Positions 35,072-43,379 of a stretch of DNA of 64,000 nt are shown here, piece by piece; the first letter of the stretch is position 1, and each line of letters starts with the position of its first letter. This DNA comes from Hyphomicrobiales bacterium (GTDB lineage Bacteria > Pseudomonadota > Alphaproteobacteria > Rhizobiales > JAJFHB01): the NCBI GenBank assembly GCA_021775755.1, contig JAJFHE010000043.1, positions 120,358 through 184,357 of the forward strand, given 5' to 3'. Position numbers and translations under genes: made by a program. A model generated the notes under the pieces. The model was not told where the DNA came from. It did not search any database and worked only from the letters and a program-made list of their open reading frames with translations.

Positions 35072-35839
35072 CTAAATCTGCGAAAAGCGGACATTGCCCG
35101 CCTTGAGACGTTGCATCAGGATCGGCGCGCCGCCGGCACGGATCAGCCAGTCGAGGCGGCTGTCACGAATCTGCCGTTTGGCGTCGCCGCCTTTTACTTC
35201 TTCGATCAGTTTCTTGAAGAGCGCCAGGCCCTCCTTCACTTCCGCGACGGTTTCGGCAACGCTTTGGCGTGCATTCATGCGATCCATCCAGGCCAGAAGC
35301 GTCTCTGACACCGGTCCGTTTTTCATGACGCGTGCGGCGTTCAGGTGCGGCAGCACGGCAATATCGCCGCGGCTCACCGCATCCCCACCAAAAAACTCCC
35401 GGTCCCCCAGGCGGCCTTCCAGTTCCGCGTGCAGATGTTTGATCCCGGAACGGCCAAATTCGAGCACCGCCTGGACAGCATCGTCTTCGCCGCACGGGAT
35501 GAAGAAGACCTCCGCCATGCAGAAATTTACGGCTTCCAGTTCCGTGTCGCAGAGTTCTTCCAGCATGCGCGTTTCGGCGCGGGCCGCCGGGCGTTCCGGC
35601 ATCAGTGAAGGATCGGGCCAGCGCTCGTCGATATAATCGAGGATGATGGTCGAGTCGGAGATCGCCGTGTCCCCGTCAACGAAAAGCGGAACTTCCGCGC
35701 GGGCACTCAGGCGCTCCAGTTCGGCCCGGTGCTCCGGTGCGAAGGCGTTGCAGCGCTCGAAGGCCACGCCCTTTTCGCGCAGCGCGATCTTTACTTTCTG
35801 AACAAATGGCGAGAGCGCGAATTCGTAAAGCGTGGGCAT
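35072..35839 (-). CDS. Glutathione S-transferase family protein
   Basis: A 255-residue GST. The thioredoxin-like N-terminal domain (LYEFALSPFVQKVKIALREKGVAFE) has a serine at the usual catalytic position, then the cis-proline strand AEVPLFVDGD and the glutathione-binding ISDSTIILDYID. The helical C-terminal domain includes FGGDAVSRGDIAVLPHL. Last gene of a closely spaced five-gene operon. Substrate unknown; the 'SPFVQKV' start resembles the beta/zeta-like bacterial groups. Confidence 0.92.
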   Translation of the reverse strand: MPTLYEFALSPFVQKVKIALREKGVAFERCNAFAPEHRAELERLSARAEVPLFVDGDTAISDSTIILDYIDERWPDPSLMPERPAARAETRMLEELCDTELEAVNFCMAEVFFIPCGEDDAVQAVLEFGRSGIKHLHAELEGRLGDREFFGGDAVSRGDIAVLPHLNAARVMKNGPVSETLLAWMDRMNARQSVAETVAEVKEGLALFKKLIEEVKGGDAKRQIRDSRLDWLIRAGGAPILMQRLKAGNVRFSQI

Positions 35840-35862
35840 TGTCTTGGTCTCCTGAGGCCCCG

Positions 35863-36711
35863 TTAGCCGCGGTTTCGGATATCTTCCAGGACAGGCAGAA
35901 TGTGCCGGCGGAACAGTTCGGGATTTTCAGACATGGGAAAATGGCCCATGCCGTCCATGACAGTGATGCGAGAGCCCTTGATACGTTTCGCCGTGGCAAT
36001 GGCGCGTTCGGGCGTGCAGGAACTGTCATACTCGCCCGACAGCAGGTAGACCGGGCAGCGGCCGGTGTCGATCAGGCCCGAGCGGTCATCGAAATGACCA
36101 TCGACCCAGTAGAAGTAAAGATCGCCCTTGAAGATGCCGGGGCCGCCTTGCATGTAGGCCCACAGGGTTTCCCAGCGATACTCATCGGGGCTTTGCGGAG
36201 CGACCTGACCCGAGACGTAGCCGGCGCAAACCTCGCCGCCGTGAACGTCCCCCCGGTGAAGCCAGTCGGTGTCGTAATAAGGTTCAAGCCGGTCGGCACC
36301 TTCAAGCGCGACGACGGCACGGAATGCCTCTGGATGTTCAAGCGCGAGATGCAGGACAATGCGCCCGCCCATCGAACAGCCCATTATGGCGGGATCTTCA
36401 AGTTCCATCTCGGTGCAGAATGCGAGCACCGTTTCCCTGTAAAGCTCGGTGGTGAGTTGATATTCGCGATCCTGCCAGCCGGCGGGCGGGTTCGACTTGC
36501 CGTGCCAGGGCATGTCGAATGCCATCACGCGGAAATGGGCGGTGACCTCGCGATCGCACATCAGGTGGCGGAACTGGCGCGCATCGGAACCTGCCGTATG
36601 AAGGCAGACCAGAGGAATGCCGGCACCTGCCTCCTCGACATAAATACGCACGTCGTCGCCCGCCACGTTCATGGTGAAGTAGCGGCCGGTGATCGGCTCA
36701 AAATCGGGCAT
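35863..36711 (-). CDS. Alpha/beta-fold hydrolase
   Basis: A 282-residue hydrolase. The nucleophile elbow GCSMGG carries the catalytic serine at about residue 120, the oxyanion HTAGSD lies near 39-44, an acid is in LLSGEYDSSCTP, and the histidine is in MDGMGHFPMSE near the C-terminus. Likely esterase or C-C hydrolase. Three bases separate it from the small gene upstream, and 23 from the GST gene downstream. Confidence 0.92.
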   Translation of the reverse strand: MPDFEPITGRYFTMNVAGDDVRIYVEEAGAGIPLVCLHTAGSDARQFRHLMCDREVTAHFRVMAFDMPWHGKSNPPAGWQDREYQLTTELYRETVLAFCTEMELEDPAIMGCSMGGRIVLHLALEHPEAFRAVVALEGADRLEPYYDTDWLHRGDVHGGEVCAGYVSGQVAPQSPDEYRWETLWAYMQGGPGIFKGDLYFYWVDGHFDDRSGLIDTGRCPVYLLSGEYDSSCTPERAIATAKRIKGSRITVMDGMGHFPMSENPELFRRHILPVLEDIRNRG

Positions 36712-36714
36712 CGC

Positions 36715-37083
36715 CTAGGCTTTCTCGTTGGCCGCGCGCGGTGCGGCGAGCAGGGCCTTGAAGTAAAGCAAGTTCTGCATGAAGGGCAGGAGATCGCCAT
36801 CGATTTCGGCATGTCCCGCCGCCAGCATGGAGAACAAGTCGTGGTGATCGCGTTTCGGCAACGCACTCCAGTGCTCGTGCCAGACGTCCGCCGATGCACG
36901 CACCGCGAAGCAGCCGGACTCGATGGCGATCGCGCGCCGCCGCACATTTGTTACGCGTCCACCCTTGATCTCAATAATGAAGTCGTTGTCGCCTACACCG
37001 ACCAGAAGAGAGCACTCAATATGGCGTCCGCGCCGTACCAGGGCGTCGTTGCCGTTTACGTAGGTGGCAAGTTTCTCGATCAC
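36715..37083 (-). CDS. Small SCP2/lipid-transfer-like protein
   Basis: A 122-residue protein starting at GTG. The alternating hydrophobic strands (IECSLLVGVGDNDFIIEIKGGRVTNV) and the following helices fit a sterol-carrier-protein-2-like lipid-binding fold, though without a search this is a judgement from pattern. It sits tightly between an EamA transporter and the hydrolase. Upstream codons to 37254 overlap the EamA gene and are rejected. Confidence 0.65.
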   Translation of the reverse strand: MIEKLATYVNGNDALVRRGRHIECSLLVGVGDNDFIIEIKGGRVTNVRRRAIAIESGCFAVRASADVWHEHWSALPKRDHHDLFSMLAAGHAEIDGDLLPFMQNLLYFKALLAAPRAANEKA

Positions 37084-37099
37084 CGAGGCCTCCCGATCG

Positions 37100-38005
37100 C
37101 TAGTGCCGCTGGCCGATTGCCGGGTCCACGCGTACCGACAGGGCGGCGAATATGCCGACGCACAAGAGCACCATGCCACCGCCCGCCGCCGTCGCAAGGC
37201 CGGGCACTTCGCCGACAACGAGCCAGGTCCATATCGGCGCCAGGATGGTTTCAATGAGCGTCAGCAGTGTCACTTCGGCGGCTGGAATGTAGCGCGAGGC
37301 GTAGGTGATGAACGTAAATCCCAAGCCGATCTGAATGGCGCCGAGCGCCAGCGAGACGGCAAGGTCCCATTGCGAAACGAACAGGGTTTCGACAAGCAGC
37401 AGGCAGATTACGGCGCTTACGAGGCCGGCGAGAGAGGTTGCCGCCAGCATGTCGGTGTCGCGGTTCATGCGCAGCAAAATGACGAGGAATGAAAAGGTCA
37501 GCGTGGCACCAAGCGCAATGAGATTGCCGAGCAGCCGGCCGGACGCCAGACCGTCTCCGACCATAAGGCCGATGCCGCCAAGCGCCAGCAGCAGGATCGC
37601 CCAAGATCTGAGCGACAACCGCTCGCCAAGGATGATCCAGGCCAGAAACGCGGTCACCAGCGGACTTGCGCCGACCACGAACACGACATTGGCAACCGTC
37701 GTGTGCAGCATGGCGAAAAGATAGGAAATGAACCCGAGGCCGAGCGACACGGCAATCCAGAAACCGCCCCATCCGATGTAGAGATAGCGGTCGAGCGTGC
37801 GGCCCCTGCTCTGCCACAGGACGATGAGGAACAGCATCGCGAAGAACGAGACGCCGCGGTAGAACAGAACGGTCCAGCCGTCGGCCTGATCGATAACGCG
37901 GATGAGCGGCCCGCCGATGGACAAAACCGCGCCGCCCATGAGCGCCAGCACAACGCCAAGCGCGTGCTCGTTGCGGGGGGCGGCGGAATATTCAGCGGCG
38001 GTCAT
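37100..38005 (-). CDS. EamA/DMT-superfamily transporter
   Basis: A 301-residue membrane protein with ten hydrophobic segments in two EamA repeats. The first repeat contains ANVVFVVGASPLVTAFLAWIILGERLS and the second GLGFTFITYASRYIPAAEVTLLTLIETILAPIWTWLVVGEVP, the conserved repeat ends. It is probably an exporter of a small metabolite. It lies 16 bases before the SCP2-like gene and 15 after the MetF-like gene. Confidence 0.93.
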   Translation of the reverse strand: MTAAEYSAAPRNEHALGVVLALMGGAVLSIGGPLIRVIDQADGWTVLFYRGVSFFAMLFLIVLWQSRGRTLDRYLYIGWGGFWIAVSLGLGFISYLFAMLHTTVANVVFVVGASPLVTAFLAWIILGERLSLRSWAILLLALGGIGLMVGDGLASGRLLGNLIALGATLTFSFLVILLRMNRDTDMLAATSLAGLVSAVICLLLVETLFVSQWDLAVSLALGAIQIGLGFTFITYASRYIPAAEVTLLTLIETILAPIWTWLVVGEVPGLATAAGGGMVLLCVGIFAALSVRVDPAIGQRH

Positions 38006-38020
38006 GCGCTGCACCCTACA

Positions 38021-38917
38021 TCAACGAAGCCCCGTCATCTGCACCGTTTCCGCAATCGCCGCCGCGGACTGCATGGGCGCCATGATATGCACGCCGCAGA
38101 TGCCGTCGATTTCCTTCAGGCCGTGAATGGCTTCGACGCAGATGGCGCGGCCCTCGGCCTTCTCATCTTCTGCTCCGTCAAGGCGCGCGATGGCGGCGGC
38201 GGGGACGGTGACGCCGAACAGATTTTCATCCATCCAGCGTGCCGACTTCGCCGAGAGCAGCGGGCCGATGCCGACGATGAATTGCAGGCGCTCGGTAATG
38301 CCGTGCTCGCGCAACCGTGCGAAATAACGCCGTGCGACGTCGAGGTCGTAGCAGAACTGGGTCTGTGAAAACTCCGCGCCGGCCTCGATCTTCGAGCGTA
38401 GACCCGTAGGCTCGAAATCGGCCGGCGGATCGAACGGCGTGTCGGCGCAGCCTAGAAAGAAATTAGGGTGGCCCTTGATCTCACGGCCCGAGGGAAGTTT
38501 CTCGTCATCGCGCATCATCCTTGCCAGGGATATGACGCCGCGCGAATCGAGATCGTAGACCGGCATTGCATCGGGCTGGTCTCCGCCTTTGGGATCGTCA
38601 CCGTGCAGGACGAGAAGATTTTCAACGCCCTGTGCGGCGGCGCCCAGGAGATCGCAGGCCATGCCGATGCGGTTGCGGTCGCGGCAGGTCAGCTGCAGCA
38701 CGGGCTCAAAACCGTTGGCGGCGAGAAGGGCCGCCGATGCGGTACTCGACATGGCGGCGCGCGCGCCCGGCGCATCGGTAACATTGATGGCGTCGACGAG
38801 GTCTTTCAACGGCGCCGCGCGCTCAAGCAGATCGCCCGCGCTGGCTGAAAGCGGCGGCATGATCTCCGCCGTTATGACGAAATCGCCGCGCCCGAGTTTT
38901 TCGCGCAAAGTTGCCAT
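38021..38917 (-). CDS. Methylenetetrahydrofolate reductase (MetF) family protein
   Basis: A 298-residue TIM-barrel flavoprotein-type reductase that would convert 5,10-methylene- to 5-methyl-tetrahydrofolate. The barrel segments VITAEIMPPLS, DAINVTDAPGARAAMSS, LQLTCRDRNR, LLVLHGDDP and AEFSQTQFCYDLDVARRYFARLRE are all present. First gene of an operon with a transporter, an SCP2-like protein, a hydrolase and a GST rather than with methionine genes, so a catabolic one-carbon role is possible (inference). Confidence 0.9.
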   Translation of the reverse strand: MATLREKLGRGDFVITAEIMPPLSASAGDLLERAAPLKDLVDAINVTDAPGARAAMSSTASAALLAANGFEPVLQLTCRDRNRIGMACDLLGAAAQGVENLLVLHGDDPKGGDQPDAMPVYDLDSRGVISLARMMRDDEKLPSGREIKGHPNFFLGCADTPFDPPADFEPTGLRSKIEAGAEFSQTQFCYDLDVARRYFARLREHGITERLQFIVGIGPLLSAKSARWMDENLFGVTVPAAAIARLDGAEDEKAEGRAICVEAIHGLKEIDGICGVHIMAPMQSAAAIAETVQMTGLR

Positions 38918-39067
38918 GATCCCGGAATATCCCCTGTTCTTTTTGTCCCGGCCGCCGCCGGATTACGGGGGCCGGTCGTGCGCATACGCGACAATGCCGC
39001 GTTAGGCAATGTCCGTGACGGTCAAAAGCGACATGATTTCGCAGGATGGGCCGATGCAAAGCCGGGG

Positions 39068-39451
39068 CTAGCGGGGCCCTTCGGACTGGCGCCAGTAGCG
39101 GCAGTTCGCCTCGAACGAACTGTCGAGATACTGTCCGGTTATGCCATCGGCATAGTCGTCGCCGATGACATCGGCGAGGCTTGAGCGGTGCAGGGTCAGG
39201 CAGAGGTCGTCATAGGCCAGCGCCATTCGCCCGGCTTTCATGGGGCCGACGAACATTGCACCGGCGCAAATAATGCCGATCGTTGCGCCGATGAAGAAAT
39301 AGCGCGGCGCAAACGCACCTTGCAGATCGAAAAGCCGGGAGTTGACGGTGCCGAACCAGGTGATGAATTTCGACACAAGGACGCAGGAAATTATGTAGGC
39401 GCCCATTCCGATGACGGCGCCGACGCCGAGATAGAAAAGCAGATTGGTCAT
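39068..39451 (-). CDS. Small membrane protein of unknown function
   Basis: A 127-residue protein with two hydrophobic segments at about residues 3-28 and 50-75, giving two membrane helices and a C-terminal tail with two cysteines (DDLCLTLH and EANCRYW). No family recognised. It stands alone with 150 bp downstream and 139 bp upstream of it that hold no further gene. Confidence 0.65.
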   Translation of the reverse strand: MTNLLFYLGVGAVIGMGAYIISCVLVSKFITWFGTVNSRLFDLQGAFAPRYFFIGATIGIICAGAMFVGPMKAGRMALAYDDLCLTLHRSSLADVIGDDYADGITGQYLDSSFEANCRYWRQSEGPR

Positions 39452-39590
39452 CGCTCGCTAACATCCCTTGCCGCGCGCATGCGGCATTGCTCAGACAGTG
39501 ATATGATCATAGGCAAGTTTGCGGTGGTTGTCTTCGCGGTCACCGAGCTGTGAACGGGGTCGCCGGCGCGGAAACAAGTCAGGGAACGGA

Positions 39591-40430
39591 ATGGCCAGAA
39601 CGGGGCGGATTAGGCGGACGGTACGATGGTTTGCGCTGTCGGTCAGCGTGGTTATCGTCGGGCTTGGCGCCATGGCTTTCACCAAATCGCCGAGCCATGA
39701 GCGGAACTGGCATGCGATGTATGAACGGCTATCGGATGTGGCGATCGACGGTGACCGGATCGCGGTCAGAAATCTTCGGAATTTTTCCTATGCAGGTGCG
39801 CACGAGGTGGCTGAGGCCCGCTGGGAGGCGCGCGAGTACGATCTTTCGCAGCTTCGCGATATCTGGTTCGGGGTGTCGCACTTCCATGATCTCGGCCTTG
39901 CGCACACATTTCTGAGCTTTGAGTTTTCCGATGGCCGCTATCTGGCGCTGTCGATCGAAGCGCGTCTGGAAGCGAATGAAAACTATCATCCGGTCACCGG
40001 GCTGATGCGCAATTACGAGCTTTCCTATGTACTTGCCGACGAGCGCGATATCGTCGGACTGCGCACGCACTGGCGCAATGAGGCGGTCTATCTTTACAAG
40101 CTCAATCTGGAACGTGACCGGGTGCGCCGCCTGTTCCTCGACTTTATGGCGGACGTGTCGGATGTGGCGGCACGGCCGAAATTCTACAACACGCTGCTCG
40201 ACAACTGCACGCGCGGCCTGCTGCGCCACTCAGATCTCCTGCCCTGGTGGCGCCACTGGTTCGACTACCGGCTCTACCTGCCGGGCCATGCGGATGCGCT
40301 TGCCTATGACATGAATGTCATTGCCCAGGACGCACCGCTGGAAACGATCCGCGTCCGCGCCCGCGTTCACGCCGATGGCCTGAGCCTCGACGATCCGGAG
40401 TTTTCGGCGCAGGTGCGCCTTGGCTCATGA
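39591..40430 (+). CDS. DUF4105 family envelope protein
   Basis: A 279-residue protein with one N-terminal membrane segment (RWFALSVSVVIVGLGAMAF) and a large periplasmic domain. SYAGAHEVAEARWEAREYDLSQLRDIWFGVSHF, SFEFSDGRYLALSIEAR and RPKFYNTLLDNCTRGLLRH are typical of DUF4105 (also called the Lnb N-terminal domain), a papain-like thiol fold with the conserved cysteine in DNCT. A CAxx-protease-like or lipid role has been proposed for relatives; function here unknown. Confidence 0.88.
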   Translation: MARTGRIRRTVRWFALSVSVVIVGLGAMAFTKSPSHERNWHAMYERLSDVAIDGDRIAVRNLRNFSYAGAHEVAEARWEAREYDLSQLRDIWFGVSHFHDLGLAHTFLSFEFSDGRYLALSIEARLEANENYHPVTGLMRNYELSYVLADERDIVGLRTHWRNEAVYLYKLNLERDRVRRLFLDFMADVSDVAARPKFYNTLLDNCTRGLLRHSDLLPWWRHWFDYRLYLPGHADALAYDMNVIAQDAPLETIRVRARVHADGLSLDDPEFSAQVRLGS

Positions 40431-40482
40431 GGCAATGGGTTCGTGAGAAAATGGATCAGTGAGGTAAGGGAGTCATGACGAC

Positions 40483-41730
40483 ATGACGCGCGCGCTCACG
40501 CCCCTGCGCGTGCTGTTGACGGAAGGCTCCAGCACGTCGGCGCGCGAAGCTGTCACGTTGCTCGGGCGGCAGGGTCACCATGTCGAAGTGTGCGATCCGG
40601 ACCGTCACTGCCTGGCGCGGTTTTCGCGGCACACCGCGCGCCTTCACGCGGTGCCCGGCATGGGGCTCGATCCCGGAGGCTTTCTCGAAGCGCTGGCGGA
40701 GATACTGGGCAAGGGCGTATTCGACGTGCTGTTGCCGATCCACGAGCAGGGGTATCTCATCGCCCATGCGGGTGATCGGTTGCGACAGTTCGCGGCGTTT
40801 GCGCTGCCGGACGCGCGAACCTATGGCCGTGTCCTCGACAAGTCGCGCTTTGCGGAGGTGTTGCGTGAGACCGCCCTGCCCCAGCCTGAGATGCGTGTCG
40901 CTCGATCGGCAGGTGAAATCGAAACCATCGGCGAGGGACCGGTTGTCCTGAAGCTGCCGGTGGCGACCGCGAGTCGCGGCGTCTGGATCGTCGATGCGCC
41001 CGCGGCTCTGGAGCCGGTGCTGGCGCGGCTTGACGAGCTTTGCGCCTATGAGCGCGGGGTGATCGTTCAGGAGTTTGTGCGCGGCGCGCTCGGCCATGTT
41101 CAGGCGGTGTTCGATAATGGCGCCCTTGTTGCGGTGCACGGCTACCGCCAGCTTGCCGCGGGAGCCGGTGGCGGGCCGTCGCGCAAGGTCAGCGACACGC
41201 CAGGCGACGTGGCCGAGCATGTCACCGGGCTCGGCCGCCATCTACATTGGCACGGTGCCCTGTCGCTCGACTACGTGCGCGATGAGCGCGACGGCCTGCC
41301 GAAATATATCGACGGCAACCCGCGCCTCGTGGAGCCGATGAGCGCGGCACTTGCCGGCACCGATCTGATGGGCGCGCTGCTGGGGGTGACGCTCGAGACG
41401 GACCCAGAACGCCTTTCGGCCGCGCCCGACGGCGTCGCGACGCATCTCTCGCTTCAGGTGCTGCTCGGCGCGGCGCTCGGGTCCAGGTCGCGGCGCGCCG
41501 TCTTGTCCGAGGCGTGGCAGCTCATCCGGGGCAGCGGCCCTTATGCGCAAAGTTCAGAAGAGCTGACGCCGGTCCGGGGAGACCTGCGCGCCGCCCTGCC
41601 CGTGCTTGGTGCCGCGGTCGCTCTCATTGCCAACCCGGTGGCGGCTGGTGGACTGGCGACACGCGGCTGGGGCCGTCATCTCCTGACGCCGAAGGCGCTG
41701 AAATTTATCGCAGAGGCGTTCGAACGCTAG
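40483..41730 (+). CDS. ATP-grasp enzyme of unknown substrate
   Basis: A 415-residue ATP-grasp ligase-like protein. A Rossmann-like preATP-grasp domain (VLLTEGSSTSAREAVTLLGRQGHHVEVCDPD) is followed by the ATP-grasp fold with GPVVLKLPVATASRGVWIVD, VIVQEFVRGALG and the metal-binding LPKYIDGNPRLVEP. Such enzymes join a carboxylate to an amine or thiol, for example in cell-wall or peptide metabolite synthesis. It is 52 bases after the DUF4105 gene, so they may be cotranscribed; its last four bases overlap the convergent thiol-oxidoreductase gene. Confidence 0.88.
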   Translation: MTRALTPLRVLLTEGSSTSAREAVTLLGRQGHHVEVCDPDRHCLARFSRHTARLHAVPGMGLDPGGFLEALAEILGKGVFDVLLPIHEQGYLIAHAGDRLRQFAAFALPDARTYGRVLDKSRFAEVLRETALPQPEMRVARSAGEIETIGEGPVVLKLPVATASRGVWIVDAPAALEPVLARLDELCAYERGVIVQEFVRGALGHVQAVFDNGALVAVHGYRQLAAGAGGGPSRKVSDTPGDVAEHVTGLGRHLHWHGALSLDYVRDERDGLPKYIDGNPRLVEPMSAALAGTDLMGALLGVTLETDPERLSAAPDGVATHLSLQVLLGAALGSRSRRAVLSEAWQLIRGSGPYAQSSEELTPVRGDLRAALPVLGAAVALIANPVAAGGLATRGWGRHLLTPKALKFIAEAFER

Positions 41731-42122
41731 ACCTCGCACACACCGTCGTTGCAGGTGTGCGGGCGCCACAGCGGGCGTGCTTTGAGGAAAATGCGATATA
41801 CCGCCTCGCCGAGGTGCACGATGCCCGGCAGTCCGGCAATCTGGCCGAGACGCCGTGTTGCCGGCAGGGCGTGCCACAGAGTCGCAAACGCGCGGGCACC
41901 GGAAACCACGCGGCCGTCCGCCGTCATTACATATAAGCGTGTCAGCGCATCGTGGCGGCTGAGTCCCGGGGCGGCCTCGCGATCGGGGCTGGTTGAAAGA
42001 TCGCGCCACTCGATCCGTTCGGCGCCCTGGCGGCGCCGGTAGATTTCGATCTCGCGCCGGCAGAGCGGACAATCGCCGTCATAAAACACGGTAAGCGTAT
42101 GGGTCACGGAGCAATCTCGCAT
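41727..42122 (-). CDS. DUF393 thiol-disulphide oxidoreductase-like protein
   Basis: A 131-residue protein of the DUF393/DCC1-like family. The N-terminal YDGDCPLCRREIEIYRR has the CPLC redox motif at residues 18-21 in a thioredoxin-like position, and GARAFATLWHALPATRRLGQIAGLPG is the second family block. A final CNDGVCEV adds two cysteines. Redox partner unknown. Confidence 0.9.
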   Translation of the reverse strand: MRDCSVTHTLTVFYDGDCPLCRREIEIYRRRQGAERIEWRDLSTSPDREAAPGLSRHDALTRLYVMTADGRVVSGARAFATLWHALPATRRLGQIAGLPGIVHLGEAVYRIFLKARPLWRPHTCNDGVCEV

Positions 42123-42150
42123 CTGGCCTGACGGGTCCCGGTCATCCTAG

Positions 42151-42189
42151 AGCGTTTCGCATTTGGTTTGAAACATTGCATGAAACGCT
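42151..42189. repeat. Inverted repeat AGCGTTTC/GAAACGCT
   Basis: Eight-base arms AGCGTTTC (42151-42158) and GAAACGCT (42182-42189) are separated by 23 bases that include another TTTGAAAC. It is related in style, not in full sequence, to the CATATG-loop repeats and lies between the DUF393 gene and tRNA-Arg. Confidence 0.5.
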
Positions 42190-42222
42190 GCGGCAAATTC
42201 GTTGATCGACCGCAGCGCCCGC

Positions 42223-42252
42223 TTGAGCTTCGCCGCGCTTTGCCTGTATGAA
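42223..42252 (+). promoter_or_regulatory. Candidate promoter of tRNA-Arg
   Basis: TTGAGC at 42223-42228 and TATGAA at 42247-42252 are 18 bp apart and end ten bases before the tRNA. Confidence 0.45.
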
Positions 42253-42262
42253 GAACGCCAAC

Positions 42263-42339
42263 GGCCCCGTAGCTCAGTCGGATAGAGCATCAGATTCCTA
42301 ATCTGAGGGTCGCAGGTTCGAATCCTGCCGGGGTCGCCA
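42263..42339 (+). tRNA. tRNA-Arg, anticodon CCT
   Basis: A 77-base cloverleaf. The acceptor GGCCCCG pairs with CGGGGTC, the anticodon stem CAGAT/ATCTG encloses TCCTAA with anticodon CCT, and the T arm GCAGGTTCGAATCCTGC is perfect. CCA is encoded at 42337-42339. It reads AGG codons. Confidence 0.96.
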
Positions 42340-42385
42340 TGTCACATGTGAACGGAATGGACGCTGGTGCGCGCGCGGCCACGCC

Positions 42386-42643
42386 CTAAGGCAGCACCGG
42401 AGCCGGTTCGAACCGCCTGAGGCCGGAGCTTTCGGTGTAGCCGACGACCATCATGATGTAGCGCTGGCGGGTCATCAGCAGCAAACCGGATAGATCGTAG
42501 GGCGGGCCGCCCATGTCGATCGCGATGTGATCGCGGCCCGGCGAGCGTTTGATGTAGAAGCCGAAGCCGTTCTCGATGGTGGCGATGCTGCCGAACAGTA
42601 GAAGCCCTGCGATCAGAACCGCAGCGCCCAGATGTTTCTTCAT
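42386..42643 (-). CDS. Small exported or membrane-anchored protein of unknown function
   Basis: An 85-residue protein with an N-terminal hydrophobic stretch (LGAAVLIAGLLLFGSIATI) that is either a signal or an anchor. The remainder (FYIKRSPGRDHIAIDMGGPPYDLSG) is not recognised. GGAG lies a few bases before the chosen ATG; the long upstream extension to 42841 has no support and would reach the next gene. Confidence 0.6.
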   Translation of the reverse strand: MKKHLGAAVLIAGLLLFGSIATIENGFGFYIKRSPGRDHIAIDMGGPPYDLSGLLLMTRQRYIMMVVGYTESSGLRRFEPAPVLP

Positions 42644-42839
42644 GGTTTGCTCCAGTCCGTGGACCCTGTGCTGCGTCTTCTGCCCCGGAACTGCGCGTGC
42701 CGTCACTAAAACGCGGACGGTCGCGGCGGCAAGGGCGGCTCGCCGGCCGGCCGGGGCCGGAGGCTTAGTTTGCTTCATGTTGTGTTTGTGCACTAGACGT
42801 GCAAAATAATCCCATCGCAAGTTATGCGCGAGGTTACGC

Positions 42840-43358
42840 ATGAAGCGCCACGTTATGATTCTTGGCTGGGTTCTGCTGGTGCCGCTGATGGGCTTCAGTA
42901 TTTCGCCGGCGCATGCCAGCGACCAGAGCGTTTGTTATCAGCTGAGCGGCCGGCAAAGCGTTGATGCGTGTACACGTGTCATCGAGACATGGGGCTGGAG
43001 CGGCGCCAACCTGTCCTCCGCCTATACTGCGCGCGGCGTGACCTATCATGTGATGGGCCGTTACCGTAAGGCGATCCGCGACTTCAACAAGGCGATCCAG
43101 CTCGATCCCGGCGACGGAGCCATCTACTACAACCGGGCCCGGTCGAACGAAGATCTGGGCCGCTACCGCCGGGCGTTGTCCGATGTTCAAAAGGCCATCG
43201 CGCTGGACGGCCCGGTCAGCTATTACCCGAGCGCCCTGGAACGCATTCGCGGGCTGGCCGCGCAACAGGCTGCCCCTGCCCCCGCCGCCACCGCGCCACC
43301 ACCGGCAAAACCGCCACTCTCCTCCGGTGGCGCGTCGTGCGGCGGCAAGGGGTGCTGA
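42840..43358 (+). CDS. Exported TPR-repeat protein
   Basis: A 172-residue protein with a signal peptide (to SPAHA), then two to three tetratricopeptide repeats: SAYTARGVTYHVMGRYRKAIRDFNKAIQLDP, AIYYNRARSNEDLGRYRRALSDVQKAIALD and a partial third. The C-terminal third is proline/alanine-rich and ends in GGASCGGKGC, a small cysteine tail. Likely a periplasmic scaffold; partners unknown. Confidence 0.85.
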   Translation: MKRHVMILGWVLLVPLMGFSISPAHASDQSVCYQLSGRQSVDACTRVIETWGWSGANLSSAYTARGVTYHVMGRYRKAIRDFNKAIQLDPGDGAIYYNRARSNEDLGRYRRALSDVQKAIALDGPVSYYPSALERIRGLAAQQAAPAPAATAPPPAKPPLSSGGASCGGKGC

Positions 43359-43379
43359 CCGCATCTGATCGTATGATTT

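Noticed and set aside
41554..42072. A 172-residue minus-strand frame overlapping the ATP-grasp and DUF393 genes
   Set aside because: Out of frame with both real genes, with arginine/proline-rich shadow composition.
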